Shown here: piece by piece, positions 25,441 through 34,499 of the stretch
Layout of the letters: each line of letters starts with the position of its first letter
Position numbering within the stretch: the first letter of the stretch is position 1
Assembly (NCBI GenBank): GCA_910588285.1
Contig: CAJUQB010000005.1
Location: forward strand, 19,603 to 83,602
Direction: 5' to 3'
From: an uncultured Lachnospiraceae bacterium
GTDB taxonomy: Bacteria; Bacillota; Clostridia; Lachnospirales; Lachnospiraceae
DNA length: 64,000 bases
The notes under the pieces: generated by a model
What the model was told of the DNA's origin: nothing
Databases searched by the model: none
What the model saw: only the letters and a program-made list of their open reading frames with translations
Position numbers and translations under genes: made by a program

Positions 25441-25880
25441 ATGGTTTCCGTTAGATTTCCTCTTTGGTATGTCATACCCGCTACAATCTGCTGAGTATGC
25501 TTCATCAGAGGTTCTGAGGTGTCCTGTCTGGCTGCTTCCGCAAAGCTGCCGTACAGTCCCCTCAGAACCTTATTTGCCGCCGTGATCCCCTGGGTGTCCT
25601 GCCGGTAGAAGCCGGTGGACAGCTGCCGGATGGCATACTGGTAGAGGGGATACAGCTCTTTTGCAATGGGATAGGAAAAATCAAGGGCATTCCGAAGAAC
25701 CGCCACCGCCTGCTGGGCTTTGCGCAGCGCAGCGCGATACTCCTTAAGCTCTCCCTTTTCAAACCATTGCAGCGCCTCCTGCTGGTAGGCAAAATAAATA
25801 TCGTATATCACTACAATCATTCCCCCCCGGTTGCTGCTGCTGATACGCCGGGTGAATTCCTGTTTCTTTGCCTTGTCCAT
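25404..25880 (-). CDS. fliS: FliS-like flagellin export chaperone
   Basis: 158 residues, all-helical. KQEFTRRISSSNRGGMIVVIYDIYFAY at the N-terminus and QDTSEPLMKHTQQIVAGMTYQRGNLTE at the C-terminus match the Lachnospiraceae FliS subgroup (parts quoted lie at about 6-31 and 118-145). It binds the flagellin C-terminus to prevent premature polymerisation. Starts nine bases after the flagellin stop, so it is co-expressed with its client. Confidence 0.85.
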   Translation of the reverse strand: MDKAKKQEFTRRISSSNRGGMIVVIYDIYFAYQQEALQWFEKGELKEYRAALRKAQQAVAVLRNALDFSYPIAKELYPLYQYAIRQLSTGFYRQDTQGITAANKVLRGLYGSFAEAARQDTSEPLMKHTQQIVAGMTYQRGNLTETIQDSMSSRGFFA

Positions 25881-25889
25881 AGCCGACTC

Positions 25890-27398
25890 CTACTGCAGCA
25901 GCTGCAGCGCCTGCTGGGGAAGATCATTGGCCTGGGCCAGAACAGAGGTAGCCGCCTGGGTCAGTACATTGTACTGGGTATAGGTTGTCATTTCCTCCGC
26001 CATATCCGCATCCTCAATCCGGGACAGAGCCGCCGTCATATTCTCCTCCGTGGCATCTAAGCTGCTCACCGCGTACTCCAGCCGGTTCTGGTAGGCTCCG
26101 ATGCGGGAGCGGGACTCACCGACCTTGGCAATGGCCTTGTCATAGGTGCCAATGGCCCGGTCTGCCCCATGGATGGAGCATACGTCCACCTCGTCAATAT
26201 ATAATGCCTTGGCCGATATGGAGGGAATTCGGATATCCATGGTCTGGTTCTCGTTTGCCCCGATCTGCAAGGTCATGGTGCCGATCTCCGTCACCTCAAA
26301 GTTCACGGGATCCCCCTGCATCTCGTCTGCAAGGCCGGTCTGCAGCTGGAAGGAAAGCTTGAATCCGTTGCGGTCCGTGACTACCACGTCCCGACCGTCA
26401 CAGGTATAGGTTGCCTGCTGGGTAAAGCCGTCCCCTAAGGTCAGCTCTGCATCCGTGCCATAGGTTGGTCCCAGTTTTGTCGGTATTCCCAGATAATCTG
26501 CCAGATCCTGATTGTCGCAGGTAATAATCATCTCTGCGGAGGATCCGTAGCGCTCCGATACAAAGGCCAGACGCGTGCCAGGCCCAAAAGGCACAGCCTC
26601 ATAGCCTGCATTCTCCTCCGGACCGTTCGTTCCAGGCGGATCAGCGGTGGCAAAGAGGTTTACCTCCCCGATCTCCGCTGCATACCGCAGGGTTTCAAAG
26701 ACAATCTCCATCTCCTGGCCCGGAGCAAGCAGGGTCTCCACACCGTCCAGCTTGATCACCGGCCGATCCTCCGAATCCTTTGTGATCTGAACATCCACAC
26801 CATTGATGGAAACCTTCCCTTCCGGAACAGCCTGCCCCGGTGCAGCGCCTACCGGCAGTCCTATATTCTCTGAATGGGTAGCGTCCTGCGTCACCGTAAT
26901 CTGATAATTCTTGGCCTCCACCGCATCGGAGATATCCACTCGGTCAATATTCCTGGTATTCAGGTACACCCGCTGGTCCAGACTGCCGTCCAAAAGCTTC
27001 ATGGTATTGAACTCCGTATCGGTAGAAATACGGTCAATCTCCTCTGTCAGGGAGCTTACCTCCGCCTGAATGGCCTCCAGCTCCTCCTGGGTATAGATTC
27101 CGTTGGCTGCCTGTACCGACAGCTCCCGCATACGCTGCAGCATGGCCGTCACTTCATTCATGGCTCCGTCTGCCGTCTCCAGGACGGAAACACCGTCAGA
27201 AGCGTTCTGGGACGCCTGATCCAGGCCCTTGATCTGAGCATGCATCTTAGACGCAATGGCCATGCCCGCCGCATCATCGGAGGCCTTGTTGATCTTCAGG
27301 CCCGAGGACAGACGCTCCACTGCATCGCTTAATGTATTTTCATTTCTTAACAACCGGTTATTGGCAATCACTGCCGACATATTGTGATTAATTTTCAT
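25890..27398 (-). CDS. Flagellin
   Basis: Filament subunit, 502 residues. Conserved N-terminal D0/D1 (NHNMSAVIANNRL, SSGLKINKASDDAAGMAIA, about 1-150) and C-terminal D1/D0 (SRSRIGAYQNRLEYAVSSL, then VLAQANDLPQQALQLLQ, about 420-502) flank a variable domain of about 260 residues. It has good upstream signals (GAGAGGTGC before the ATG) and a sigma-D promoter. Only one flagellin is in this window; others may exist. Confidence 0.97.
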   Translation of the reverse strand: MKINHNMSAVIANNRLLRNENTLSDAVERLSSGLKINKASDDAAGMAIASKMHAQIKGLDQASQNASDGVSVLETADGAMNEVTAMLQRMRELSVQAANGIYTQEELEAIQAEVSSLTEEIDRISTDTEFNTMKLLDGSLDQRVYLNTRNIDRVDISDAVEAKNYQITVTQDATHSENIGLPVGAAPGQAVPEGKVSINGVDVQITKDSEDRPVIKLDGVETLLAPGQEMEIVFETLRYAAEIGEVNLFATADPPGTNGPEENAGYEAVPFGPGTRLAFVSERYGSSAEMIITCDNQDLADYLGIPTKLGPTYGTDAELTLGDGFTQQATYTCDGRDVVVTDRNGFKLSFQLQTGLADEMQGDPVNFEVTEIGTMTLQIGANENQTMDIRIPSISAKALYIDEVDVCSIHGADRAIGTYDKAIAKVGESRSRIGAYQNRLEYAVSSLDATEENMTAALSRIEDADMAEEMTTYTQYNVLTQAATSVLAQANDLPQQALQLLQ

Positions 27399-27424
27399 TG
27401 ATCTGCACCTCTCTTATGTGTTAT

Positions 27425-27451
27425 ATATCGGCTTCCCTGCCGGATTTCTTA
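27425..27451 (-). promoter_or_regulatory. Sigma-D (sigma-28) promoter of flagellin
   Basis: Minus strand: TAAG (27448-27451), 15-base spacer, GCCGATAT (27425-27432), close to the consensus TAAA-N15-GCCGATAA. It lies about 30 bases before the flagellin start. Confidence 0.85.
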
Positions 27452-27513
27452 ATTCAGAATCCATTCCAAATCCTGTGCTTTCAATTTTTATGCCTTCTGC
27501 CCCATGCATTTAC

Positions 27514-30500
27514 TTATAAACGCATCAGGGCGTCCATGAAGCTCTTTGCCGCGCCATAGAGACGGCTGGTCTGAACCTCATAGTCCGGCCCGGCCTCTTC
27601 CTGCCCCTGGCCTCCGCCAAAGCCTGCTGCTCCCATCTCCGTATTCTGGCAGTGATAATCCAGGCGTACCTGCCACTCCTCGGAAAACTTCAGCTGCTCC
27701 TGAAGCGTCTCCTGCTGCTCCCGAAGCTGATCCAGGGTCTCCTGACGGTCAGATACCAAAAATCCCTCTGTCCGGTTCTCCGTCACCTGGATATGGGCCT
27801 CCAGCTTCCCCAAGCGCTGATGGCTCAGCAGGATATCCACCATGCCGCGTTTCTCCCGGCCCCGGACAATTTTAAGCTGCACATTGGTCATCTCGTCCCC
27901 GATCAGCACCGGAATGGCATAGGTCTCCTCCCTGCTCATCCGGGTGCTGATGGAGATCTCGGTGCGCATAATCTTCAGCTGGCGTACATCCACGCTGGTA
28001 AGCTCCTCCTCCTCCAGCATGGTGTCCATCACATGCTCTGCGGTCTCTGCCAGCTCCTGCTGCGCCTTTGCCATCTCCTCCGGCGTCTTTATGGCCTCCG
28101 AAAACCGCTCCAGAAGCTCCTGCTGCACCGCCTTAAGATCCGGCGTCCGCTCCTGCCGCTCCCTGCCGAACAGCTGGCGGAAGGTAGCATTCCGCTGGCT
28201 GATCATACGGCTGACTGCCTGGATATGATACGTATCCATCGGGAGCTGGTAGCTTTCCAGAAGCCGGAGCACGGCGGCCTCCGTATCCTGATTCTGGGCA
28301 AACTGCTGCAGCTGCTGCCGGTATTCCTCTAACCAAGGCTGGTTCTCCTCTGCCTCCTGGGAGGCTGCCGAGGAAAGCAGAGCCTCAAGCAGCTGCTCCG
28401 GCGTCATCTCCTGCCAGCTATCGTTCTCTACCAGGGTTTCCGCGCTCTGAGCCGACAGGCTGTGGAGAGCATCCTTGGCACAGTCTGTCTGGTAGGCAGC
28501 CTCGATCTGACGGTCAATGGCTGTCTCATCCGGCTTGATCTCCTCCGCAGCGCCCGTGGTCTCATCGACCCGCACATCCATGCCTCTGGAACGGCGGCTG
28601 CGCACCGCATGAAGGAGATTGCCCAGAGTGAGCTCGCTTCCCTGATTGGCCACCGCGCCGATCACCGCACCGTCTGTCTTCTCAATCTGCCGCAGCAGCC
28701 GGTAAATGCCGATATAGCTTTCCCGCTCCTGCTCTGTCACCTGTCCCCTCTGCTCCAGCTGCCAGAGATACCTGCTGTAGGATTCCTCCCCGCCGGGATC
28801 CAGCTGCTCCCTGATCTCCCCGGCCTTGGCATTCAGTGTATCAATATCTGTCCGAAGGGGATTCACTCCCTCCCGGATCATCTCCATAACCACCCTGGGC
28901 TTCAGGTTCTGGAACACCTGCTGCATTTTTTCATCCAAAGCCTTCACCTGCCTGATATTCTGGGTGGTAAGCTCCATCTGATTATAGGCCAGGATCCGCA
29001 CTGCCCGCCGGTTGCTGTCGCTGGTATCCAGATTCAGATCCTGTAAAATATCATCCACATTCCGGAAGGCCTTCTGAATGGAATCACCAAGATCCGCTCT
29101 CGGAGCCGTCATGGACGTCTCGTAGGACGCCTGGGCTCTGGCCAGGGGCTCATAGGGTGCCCGGGTCCCGGTCGACGGCTCATAGGGCGCCTGGGATCCC
29201 GTCAGCTCCGCCTGCTGGCTTCTGCCTGCCTGATGCATATCAAGGATGGTGGCCGGGTCGGAAAGGAAGCGTCCCAAAAGGTAGGCCGGCATCTGCATCA
29301 GCTCTTTTGTCTTCTGGGCCGTCTCCATAAAGAGGGCTGTATTCTCCTCCGTGGCCTCAATCCCCTGCTGCCCGAAAAGCTCCCTGCAGTACTCCTGCTC
29401 CAGGCCCTTCAGCTCTTCTACCAGCTGGGAAAGCTCCATGGTCTCAATGGAAATCCCCCGGCGCAGCAGCCGGTAATTGGCCTCCACTGTCATCACCAGC
29501 CGAATCTCCTCCAGACGTCTCCTGGCACTGATCGTGCCGGCATCCTGCCCGCTCGTCCCCTCCCGGGCCGGTCTTTGGCTCTCCTGCTTTCCGGTATTTT
29601 GCTGTTCTGTGGAAGAATCCTCCCTCTGTCTGGAAAGCTGCTCCAGCCGGGCAATGGTAACAGGCTCTCCCTGCTGCTCCAGCTGGGCCACCTCCTGCTC
29701 CGTGGCTTCGTTCATGACCTGGCTGGCCGCAAACGCCCGGTCCTTTGCGCTGTATCCGGCAACCAGATATGCCTCCGCAGGCCTTTTCTGCTCTGTCACT
29801 GCCTCGGATACCGCCATCCGCAGCTCCTCCTCATCCGGCGGCAGCGGCTGATCCATCAGCTTCTGCATATAGGAGACATTCTCCGGCGTAAGGGGAGCCC
29901 CCTTCTGAAGAAGCATCGCCCCATACCCCATGGTCGTCTCATTGACCGGAAGCCCTGCCCGGGCAATGACAGTGGCAATCTGCTTCTGAAAGCCCTCATC
30001 CTCCGGAATGGGCGCCTGCTCCCTGGCCGGGAATACGCTTCCGCTGTGCTGGGCGCGGTAAAGGTTCTCAATGGTGGGCTCCTGCTCATTGGCAACCAGA
30101 TATGCCGCCTCCTCCTGGCTGCACTGCCTTAAGTCCGCCGCCATCTGATAGGCCTGGCCGGCATTGGGCGCAATTGCCTGAAGCTTCTCCAGGGACAGGT
30201 CGTCTCCAAAGATACTGATATCCATGCCGCCCTTGGCCAATTCCATCTTAATCTTATCCACCACCGTAACAATGGTCTCCACCTGCGTATCGTTCAGGGA
30301 AAATCCTTCCTCGCCCAAATGCTTCAGATCGCTCTCGGACAAGGTGTTGGACAGAATGGCCATCTGCTGGTGGATCGCCTCCACATCAATCTCAGCTGCC
30401 GCCTGCCCCAGCCGTTCCAGCTCTGACTCCCACGAAAAAAAGGCCTTTTCTACAGTGGTGGCTTTTACACCGTGGGACTTTTCCCCATAGGATACCGCCC

Positions 30501-30603
30501 CGGCTTTTGCGGCAGTATCCGCCCTTCCCGTATCCTGGCCTTTTATTTCTGTTTTTGTATTTGGCTTAAAAATATCGTTGATTCCGGTTCCGTCTACTCG
30601 CAT
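27514..30603 (-). CDS. Large DUF6240-like, FliK-like flagellar protein
   Basis: 1029 residues, soluble, Gln/Glu-rich, largely helical. I recall Clostridial DUF6240 proteins with this N-terminal architecture (helical repeats of the form LTPENVSYMQKLM and PTIENLYRAQHS). The C-terminal part (about 890-1000: YAIPVLIGDEMTNVQLKIV, VDILLSHQRLGKLEAHIQV) resembles the hook-length control/FliK C-domain. A short degenerate repeat (QAPYEPSTG, RAPYEPLAR, QASYETSM) lies near residue 475. Its own sigma-D-like promoter and place beside flagellin support a late flagellar role, possibly hook length control. Confidence 0.75.
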   Translation of the reverse strand: MRVDGTGINDIFKPNTKTEIKGQDTGRADTAAKAGAVSYGEKSHGVKATTVEKAFFSWESELERLGQAAAEIDVEAIHQQMAILSNTLSESDLKHLGEEGFSLNDTQVETIVTVVDKIKMELAKGGMDISIFGDDLSLEKLQAIAPNAGQAYQMAADLRQCSQEEAAYLVANEQEPTIENLYRAQHSGSVFPAREQAPIPEDEGFQKQIATVIARAGLPVNETTMGYGAMLLQKGAPLTPENVSYMQKLMDQPLPPDEEELRMAVSEAVTEQKRPAEAYLVAGYSAKDRAFAASQVMNEATEQEVAQLEQQGEPVTIARLEQLSRQREDSSTEQQNTGKQESQRPAREGTSGQDAGTISARRRLEEIRLVMTVEANYRLLRRGISIETMELSQLVEELKGLEQEYCRELFGQQGIEATEENTALFMETAQKTKELMQMPAYLLGRFLSDPATILDMHQAGRSQQAELTGSQAPYEPSTGTRAPYEPLARAQASYETSMTAPRADLGDSIQKAFRNVDDILQDLNLDTSDSNRRAVRILAYNQMELTTQNIRQVKALDEKMQQVFQNLKPRVVMEMIREGVNPLRTDIDTLNAKAGEIREQLDPGGEESYSRYLWQLEQRGQVTEQERESYIGIYRLLRQIEKTDGAVIGAVANQGSELTLGNLLHAVRSRRSRGMDVRVDETTGAAEEIKPDETAIDRQIEAAYQTDCAKDALHSLSAQSAETLVENDSWQEMTPEQLLEALLSSAASQEAEENQPWLEEYRQQLQQFAQNQDTEAAVLRLLESYQLPMDTYHIQAVSRMISQRNATFRQLFGRERQERTPDLKAVQQELLERFSEAIKTPEEMAKAQQELAETAEHVMDTMLEEEELTSVDVRQLKIMRTEISISTRMSREETYAIPVLIGDEMTNVQLKIVRGREKRGMVDILLSHQRLGKLEAHIQVTENRTEGFLVSDRQETLDQLREQQETLQEQLKFSEEWQVRLDYHCQNTEMGAAGFGGGQGQEEAGPDYEVQTSRLYGAAKSFMDALMRL

Positions 30604-30645
30604 GCTCTTACCCCGCTTTAACTTTTCATTTGCTATGCATTAACT

Positions 30646-30672
30646 ATTTCGGAAAAATGAGGCAAAAACTTA
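30646..30672 (-). promoter_or_regulatory. Sigma-D-like promoter of the FliK-like gene
   Basis: Minus strand: TAAG (30669-30672), 15-base spacer, TCCGAAAT (30646-30653). The same spacing and core CCGA as the flagellin promoter, about 45 bases before the start codon. Confidence 0.7.
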
Positions 30673-30695
30673 AGAGCACTTGACGTATTCTGTTC

Positions 30696-33119
30696 TTATT
30701 CCGGCAGATAGCTGGTAAAAAGGCTGCCCGCCTGGTTGAAAAAGTCCTGGCTGTCCTGCAGTCCCTTGCGATAGGTGGTCTCTGCGGCAAAGTCATACAG
30801 CAGCACATTATACTGATCGTACCCTACAATCAGCACCGGCTGTCCCTCACTGTCATAGGATAGTACGGGGCTGCCCTGATCTATATAATACAGAATCTGG
30901 GATACCGCACATCCGTTTAAATTCAGAACCAGGGCCTTATCCATCACCGACTGCAGGATCTCCCGCTGGTTCCCCTGGCTTCCGGAGAGAACGCTGATGT
31001 CAAATGGAAGCTCCTCTGTCCGAATCGTTTTGCTGCCCTCCCGGCCTCTTCGCCAAATATACTGATGGTGCCTGCCCGTGACAGAGCCGCCGATTTCATC
31101 TGCATACCGTACCGCGTCGCTGACATCCGCCATACAGCGTACAATATCGTCCCCATAATATACATAATAGCATTCCCCAAGCTCTCCCGGCTCTAAGGTC
31201 ACAAGATTCTTCTCCTCTGCCACAACCTCCTTGGGTGTCAGAAGCTGCAGGGTCCTGCGGGCCAGTTCCTGGGGCAGCGCCAGCTCCACCTGGGTCTGAC
31301 GGACCGCATCATAAACCGTATTGACCTGTATGCTCTGGGCTGCCTCGATTTCCCGGCTCTTAATGGTATCCCCGGCGGTTTCCACATAAAGCTCTCCGTT
31401 CTTGTAGGCACGCTCCAGAACAACGCTGTTTTTTTCTACATAGGCATTGGTGATAAACAGCTCCGGCTTCTCATATTCCTTTACCTGCTGCCCGGTCTGA
31501 TCCACAATCACAATCTTGTAGAGCAGGCTGCTCCCATTGCGGGCTTCATTGGCAATCCCATACACAAAATCGCTTTCCACAAAGCCGATGGGGCGAAGGG
31601 AGGCGCCCTGCTCCCCCTCTACCTCCCACTTTTTCTTATCCTCCAGATCCATAACGGTAATGAGGCCGGGATCCTCCCCCTGCCATGCAACATATCTTCC
31701 CCCTGCCGCCACAGCCAGGCTGTCCGTCTCCAGATCCCTCTGTATGGTCCTGACAGACCCGTCTGCCAGATTGATCCGGTACAGAGTACCCTCTGCCGCC
31801 ATATAAAAATCCCCGTCGCCGCTGACATAGAACAGTCTTCCCCAGGTCTGCTTCAGCACCTGATAGGGCTGGGAGGACTCCACAAATACCTCTTCCTGCA
31901 CCGTGTTGGCCACCGCGTCATAATGGTATACACAGATACCGCTATACCCCTCATGCTCCCCGCGGTTCATATAGCCATATACCACAAAATCCGTGCTTCC
32001 GGTCTCATCCATTTTGATGATGCGGATATCATACTCCTGATGGTTCTCCCTGTCGTTGATCCCTTCCATTCCCCGGAAGCTGAATACCCGGGACAGCTGA
32101 TTGGTACTGCAGCTGTAATTCCACAGATCTCCCTCCTGGATGAAGCTGATGTAGCTGCCTGGTTCATTCGTCATATAGGAAATATCCCCATCACGGATCC
32201 CCATCCGGATAGATGCCTTGTCAAAGCTCCCGCTGTCCCCCTGGAAAATCTCATTCATCGTTCTCTCATAATCCAGAAGGTGAATCCGGTTGCTGACCGT
32301 ACTGTAACGAAGGCGGAAATACTCCTCCACATTATAAAACTTTGTCTCCCCGTCCTCTCCGTTGGAAGCATATACATATTTCAGTATAATGGTATTGTAA
32401 TTGGCGCCAAGCTCCTGAATCAGCGGAATCGGCTCCTTGAGCACCTGCCCCTCCATATCTGCCCAGGCCACCTGCTTCAGGTTCGAGTGGATGGTCACCC
32501 TCTGCAGGGTGGTATTATCCCCCTCTGCATTCGGCTCCAGATAGGTAGCCAGGGATGCCGTATCCTCCCCGCTTATGGCCTTCTGGTGAAAGCTTTGCAC
32601 AAAATCCAGGGATTCCTCCACATAACAGCTGTCCGTCCGAAACAGACGGGAATAATAGCGCAGCTCCTCCCCATCGCAGGTCAGAATCAGAATCAGCCGG
32701 TATTCCGCGTCCGGCTGCAGGAGGTTCTGTATCTTAAGCTGCGTGGAAATGATACCGTCCGTTTCATTGTAATCCGCCACCTGGGTGGATTCCAGCAAAC
32801 GCTGATTGTCCATGGTCCGCACTTCATAGGAAATCCCCTCCACATGGTTTTGGAAGGTCTGAACCGTCAGGTCAACCGTCATATCCGCAGACAGAGGCAT
32901 GATATTGCCGCGCATATTTTCCTCCTCCATCTGGCCTCTGTAGCCAAACAGCTGATCAATCACGCGGTCCTCCTTCTGCAGATATACTATGGGCAGCGTA
33001 GGCCCCGGCATCTCGGAGGTAATATACCCGCTCTCTTTGTCCGTCAACGCACTGGCTCCGGTAAAGGTTGCCAAAAATACCAAAACCGGTACTAACACTT
33101 TCAAAATCCGTTTTATCAT
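30696..33119 (-). CDS. Exported 807-residue protein, C-terminal C39-like domain
   Basis: No named function. Signal sequence (ILKVLVPVLVFLATFTGASA), two beta-rich domains (about 70-300), a likely propeller-type middle (about 320-600, blades such as WGRLFYVSGDGDFYMAAEGTLYRI), and a C-terminal region like a C39 cysteine-peptidase fold (LNLNGCAVSQILYYIDQG ... PVLIVGYDQYNVLLYD). The usual C39 catalytic QxxxxxC is replaced by a lone Cys in NGCAV. ATG overlaps the methyltransferase stop as ATGA, so the two are translationally coupled. Location outside the membrane is inferred. Confidence 0.75.
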   Translation of the reverse strand: MIKRILKVLVPVLVFLATFTGASALTDKESGYITSEMPGPTLPIVYLQKEDRVIDQLFGYRGQMEEENMRGNIMPLSADMTVDLTVQTFQNHVEGISYEVRTMDNQRLLESTQVADYNETDGIISTQLKIQNLLQPDAEYRLILILTCDGEELRYYSRLFRTDSCYVEESLDFVQSFHQKAISGEDTASLATYLEPNAEGDNTTLQRVTIHSNLKQVAWADMEGQVLKEPIPLIQELGANYNTIILKYVYASNGEDGETKFYNVEEYFRLRYSTVSNRIHLLDYERTMNEIFQGDSGSFDKASIRMGIRDGDISYMTNEPGSYISFIQEGDLWNYSCSTNQLSRVFSFRGMEGINDRENHQEYDIRIIKMDETGSTDFVVYGYMNRGEHEGYSGICVYHYDAVANTVQEEVFVESSQPYQVLKQTWGRLFYVSGDGDFYMAAEGTLYRINLADGSVRTIQRDLETDSLAVAAGGRYVAWQGEDPGLITVMDLEDKKKWEVEGEQGASLRPIGFVESDFVYGIANEARNGSSLLYKIVIVDQTGQQVKEYEKPELFITNAYVEKNSVVLERAYKNGELYVETAGDTIKSREIEAAQSIQVNTVYDAVRQTQVELALPQELARRTLQLLTPKEVVAEEKNLVTLEPGELGECYYVYYGDDIVRCMADVSDAVRYADEIGGSVTGRHHQYIWRRGREGSKTIRTEELPFDISVLSGSQGNQREILQSVMDKALVLNLNGCAVSQILYYIDQGSPVLSYDSEGQPVLIVGYDQYNVLLYDFAAETTYRKGLQDSQDFFNQAGSLFTSYLPE

Positions 33120-34267
33120 CCCTGTTTCTTTCCTTCCTCCTGCTGTAATCTTGCCAGGGTAGGCGTTACCTGCAGGAAATCCATGACCCTCTGATACCGG
33201 CCCTCATTCCCGCTTCCCTTTCCTTTTACCGCCCGGATCAAAATATTCTTGGGCGTGTGCTCCATATCAATAAACTCCAGAAGCTGAACCTCATATCCCC
33301 TGCTTTCCAGAATCTGTGCCCGCAGAGCATCTGTGAACAGCGCCGCCATCCGCTCCCGGATCAGCCCATACTGAAATATTGGCTCTAACAGCTCGTTTTT
33401 CATCTGCCCGTTTAATTCATGCTGGCAGCATGGAACAGAGAGGATTACCCGGGCGCCCCAGCGGATCGCCTTGTCCAGGGCATAATCCGTCGCCGTGTCG
33501 CAGGCATGCAGCGTCACCACCATATCTACCTGGCCCTCTCCCTCATACTGTGCAATGTTGCCCACATAAAAATGCAGCTTCTCATAGCCATATTTCCTGG
33601 CCAGCTGGTTGCAGTGTTCCATGACATCCTCCTTCAAATCCAGCCCTGTGATGGCCACCGGAAGGCCCTTTAATTCCCGCAGATAATAATAGATGGCAAA
33701 GGTCAGATAGGACTTCCCGCAGCCAAAATCGAGAATATGGATCTCACGGTCCCGGGGCAGCTGGGGCAGAATATCCTCAATAAATTCCAGAAACCGGTTG
33801 ATCTGCCGGAATTTGTCATATCTGGAATGTATAATCTTCCCCTCACTGGTCTGCACACCCAGATCCACCAGGAAATCCACCCTCCGGTCCGGCTGCAGGA
33901 TATACTGTTTCTTTCTATTATGGGACAAATCCACCTGCTTTACACAGCAAATGTCCTTTTCCTTTACCGTGACCTTCCCTTTTTTGCTGACCAGCACATG
34001 GGCCTGGCCGCGGCTGTGGGTGATCACAAGCTGCTTATACTGTTCCATCCATTCTGTCAGGCGCCGGATTGCCTCCCCCCGCTCCAGATTATGGTGGAAT
34101 ACCTTTTTGTCCTTATATTCGCTGGCCTGAAATACAAGCCCGCCCTTCAGCTGCACCGGACGGATCTGGATCCTGGCTGCCGCCTGGCTGCTCCTGGGAT
34201 TGCTCAATACCATCTGCACAAGCTCTTCTGTCATATATTTATCAAAAAGCTTCTTTTGTTCTTCCAT
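33116..34267 (-). CDS. Class I SAM-dependent methyltransferase (Methyltransf_32 type)
   Basis: 383 residues from ATG 34267 (AAAAAGGAGCAG upstream). An N-terminal 140-residue domain of unknown fold precedes a Rossmann methyltransferase: ILDFGCGKSYLTFAIYYYL (motif I), ITGLDLKEDVMEHCNQLA, MVVTLHACDTATDYAL and VILSVPCCQHELNG. The Cys-Cys-Gln-His motif is typical of Methyltransf_32 (METTL25/GSTCD relatives, proposed RNA methyltransferases). Substrate unknown. Expressed from a clear promoter with a 160-base structured leader. Confidence 0.88.
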   Translation of the reverse strand: MEEQKKLFDKYMTEELVQMVLSNPRSSQAAARIQIRPVQLKGGLVFQASEYKDKKVFHHNLERGEAIRRLTEWMEQYKQLVITHSRGQAHVLVSKKGKVTVKEKDICCVKQVDLSHNRKKQYILQPDRRVDFLVDLGVQTSEGKIIHSRYDKFRQINRFLEFIEDILPQLPRDREIHILDFGCGKSYLTFAIYYYLRELKGLPVAITGLDLKEDVMEHCNQLARKYGYEKLHFYVGNIAQYEGEGQVDMVVTLHACDTATDYALDKAIRWGARVILSVPCCQHELNGQMKNELLEPIFQYGLIRERMAALFTDALRAQILESRGYEVQLLEFIDMEHTPKNILIRAVKGKGSGNEGRYQRVMDFLQVTPTLARLQQEEGKKQG

Positions 34268-34282
34268 CTCTGCTCCTTTTTC

Positions 34283-34417
34283 GTTGCAGTTCACGGCCCA
34301 ACCGGCCGCGAACTGTAACGCATCCAGCCCATTGAAAAGTCGCCTGACGGCGAGGGGCTGGATGCACGCAACCGCTATTTTACTGGCCGGATGCCTTGCA
34401 GCAGGGTGCAAGGCATC
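34283..34417 (-). ncRNA. Structured 5' leader of the methyltransferase mRNA
   Basis: Three successive stem-loops in transcript order: 34390-34400 with 34407-34417 (11 bp, GATGCCTTGCA); 34320-34330 with 34355-34365 (11 bp, GCATCCAGCCC) enclosing a nested 5-bp hairpin (34340-34353); and 34283-34298 with 34304-34319 (16 bp, one mismatch and a wobble, core GGCC) ending just before the ribosome binding site. No known riboswitch class recognised. Could equally be a REP-like repeat family. Confidence 0.6.
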
Positions 34418-34441
34418 GTGAATAGTACCCCTTTTTCTTCC

Positions 34442-34470
34442 ATTATAGCGAACTCCCCCTGGAGAAACAA
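34442..34470 (-). promoter_or_regulatory. Promoter of the methyltransferase unit
   Basis: Minus strand TTGTTT (34465-34470), 17-base spacer, TATAAT (34442-34447). A CTCCCCC/GGGGGAG inverted repeat (34453-34459, 34471-34477) straddles the -35 hexamer and could be an operator. Confidence 0.75.
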
Positions 34471-34499
34471 GGGGGAGCGTTCTTTTTTCACATTTCCGT

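Noticed and set aside
34453..34477. Terminator for a plus-strand transcript
   Set aside because: No plus-strand gene lies upstream; the inverted repeat overlaps a clear minus-strand promoter and is better read as an operator or a weak terminator of the proline-rich gene.
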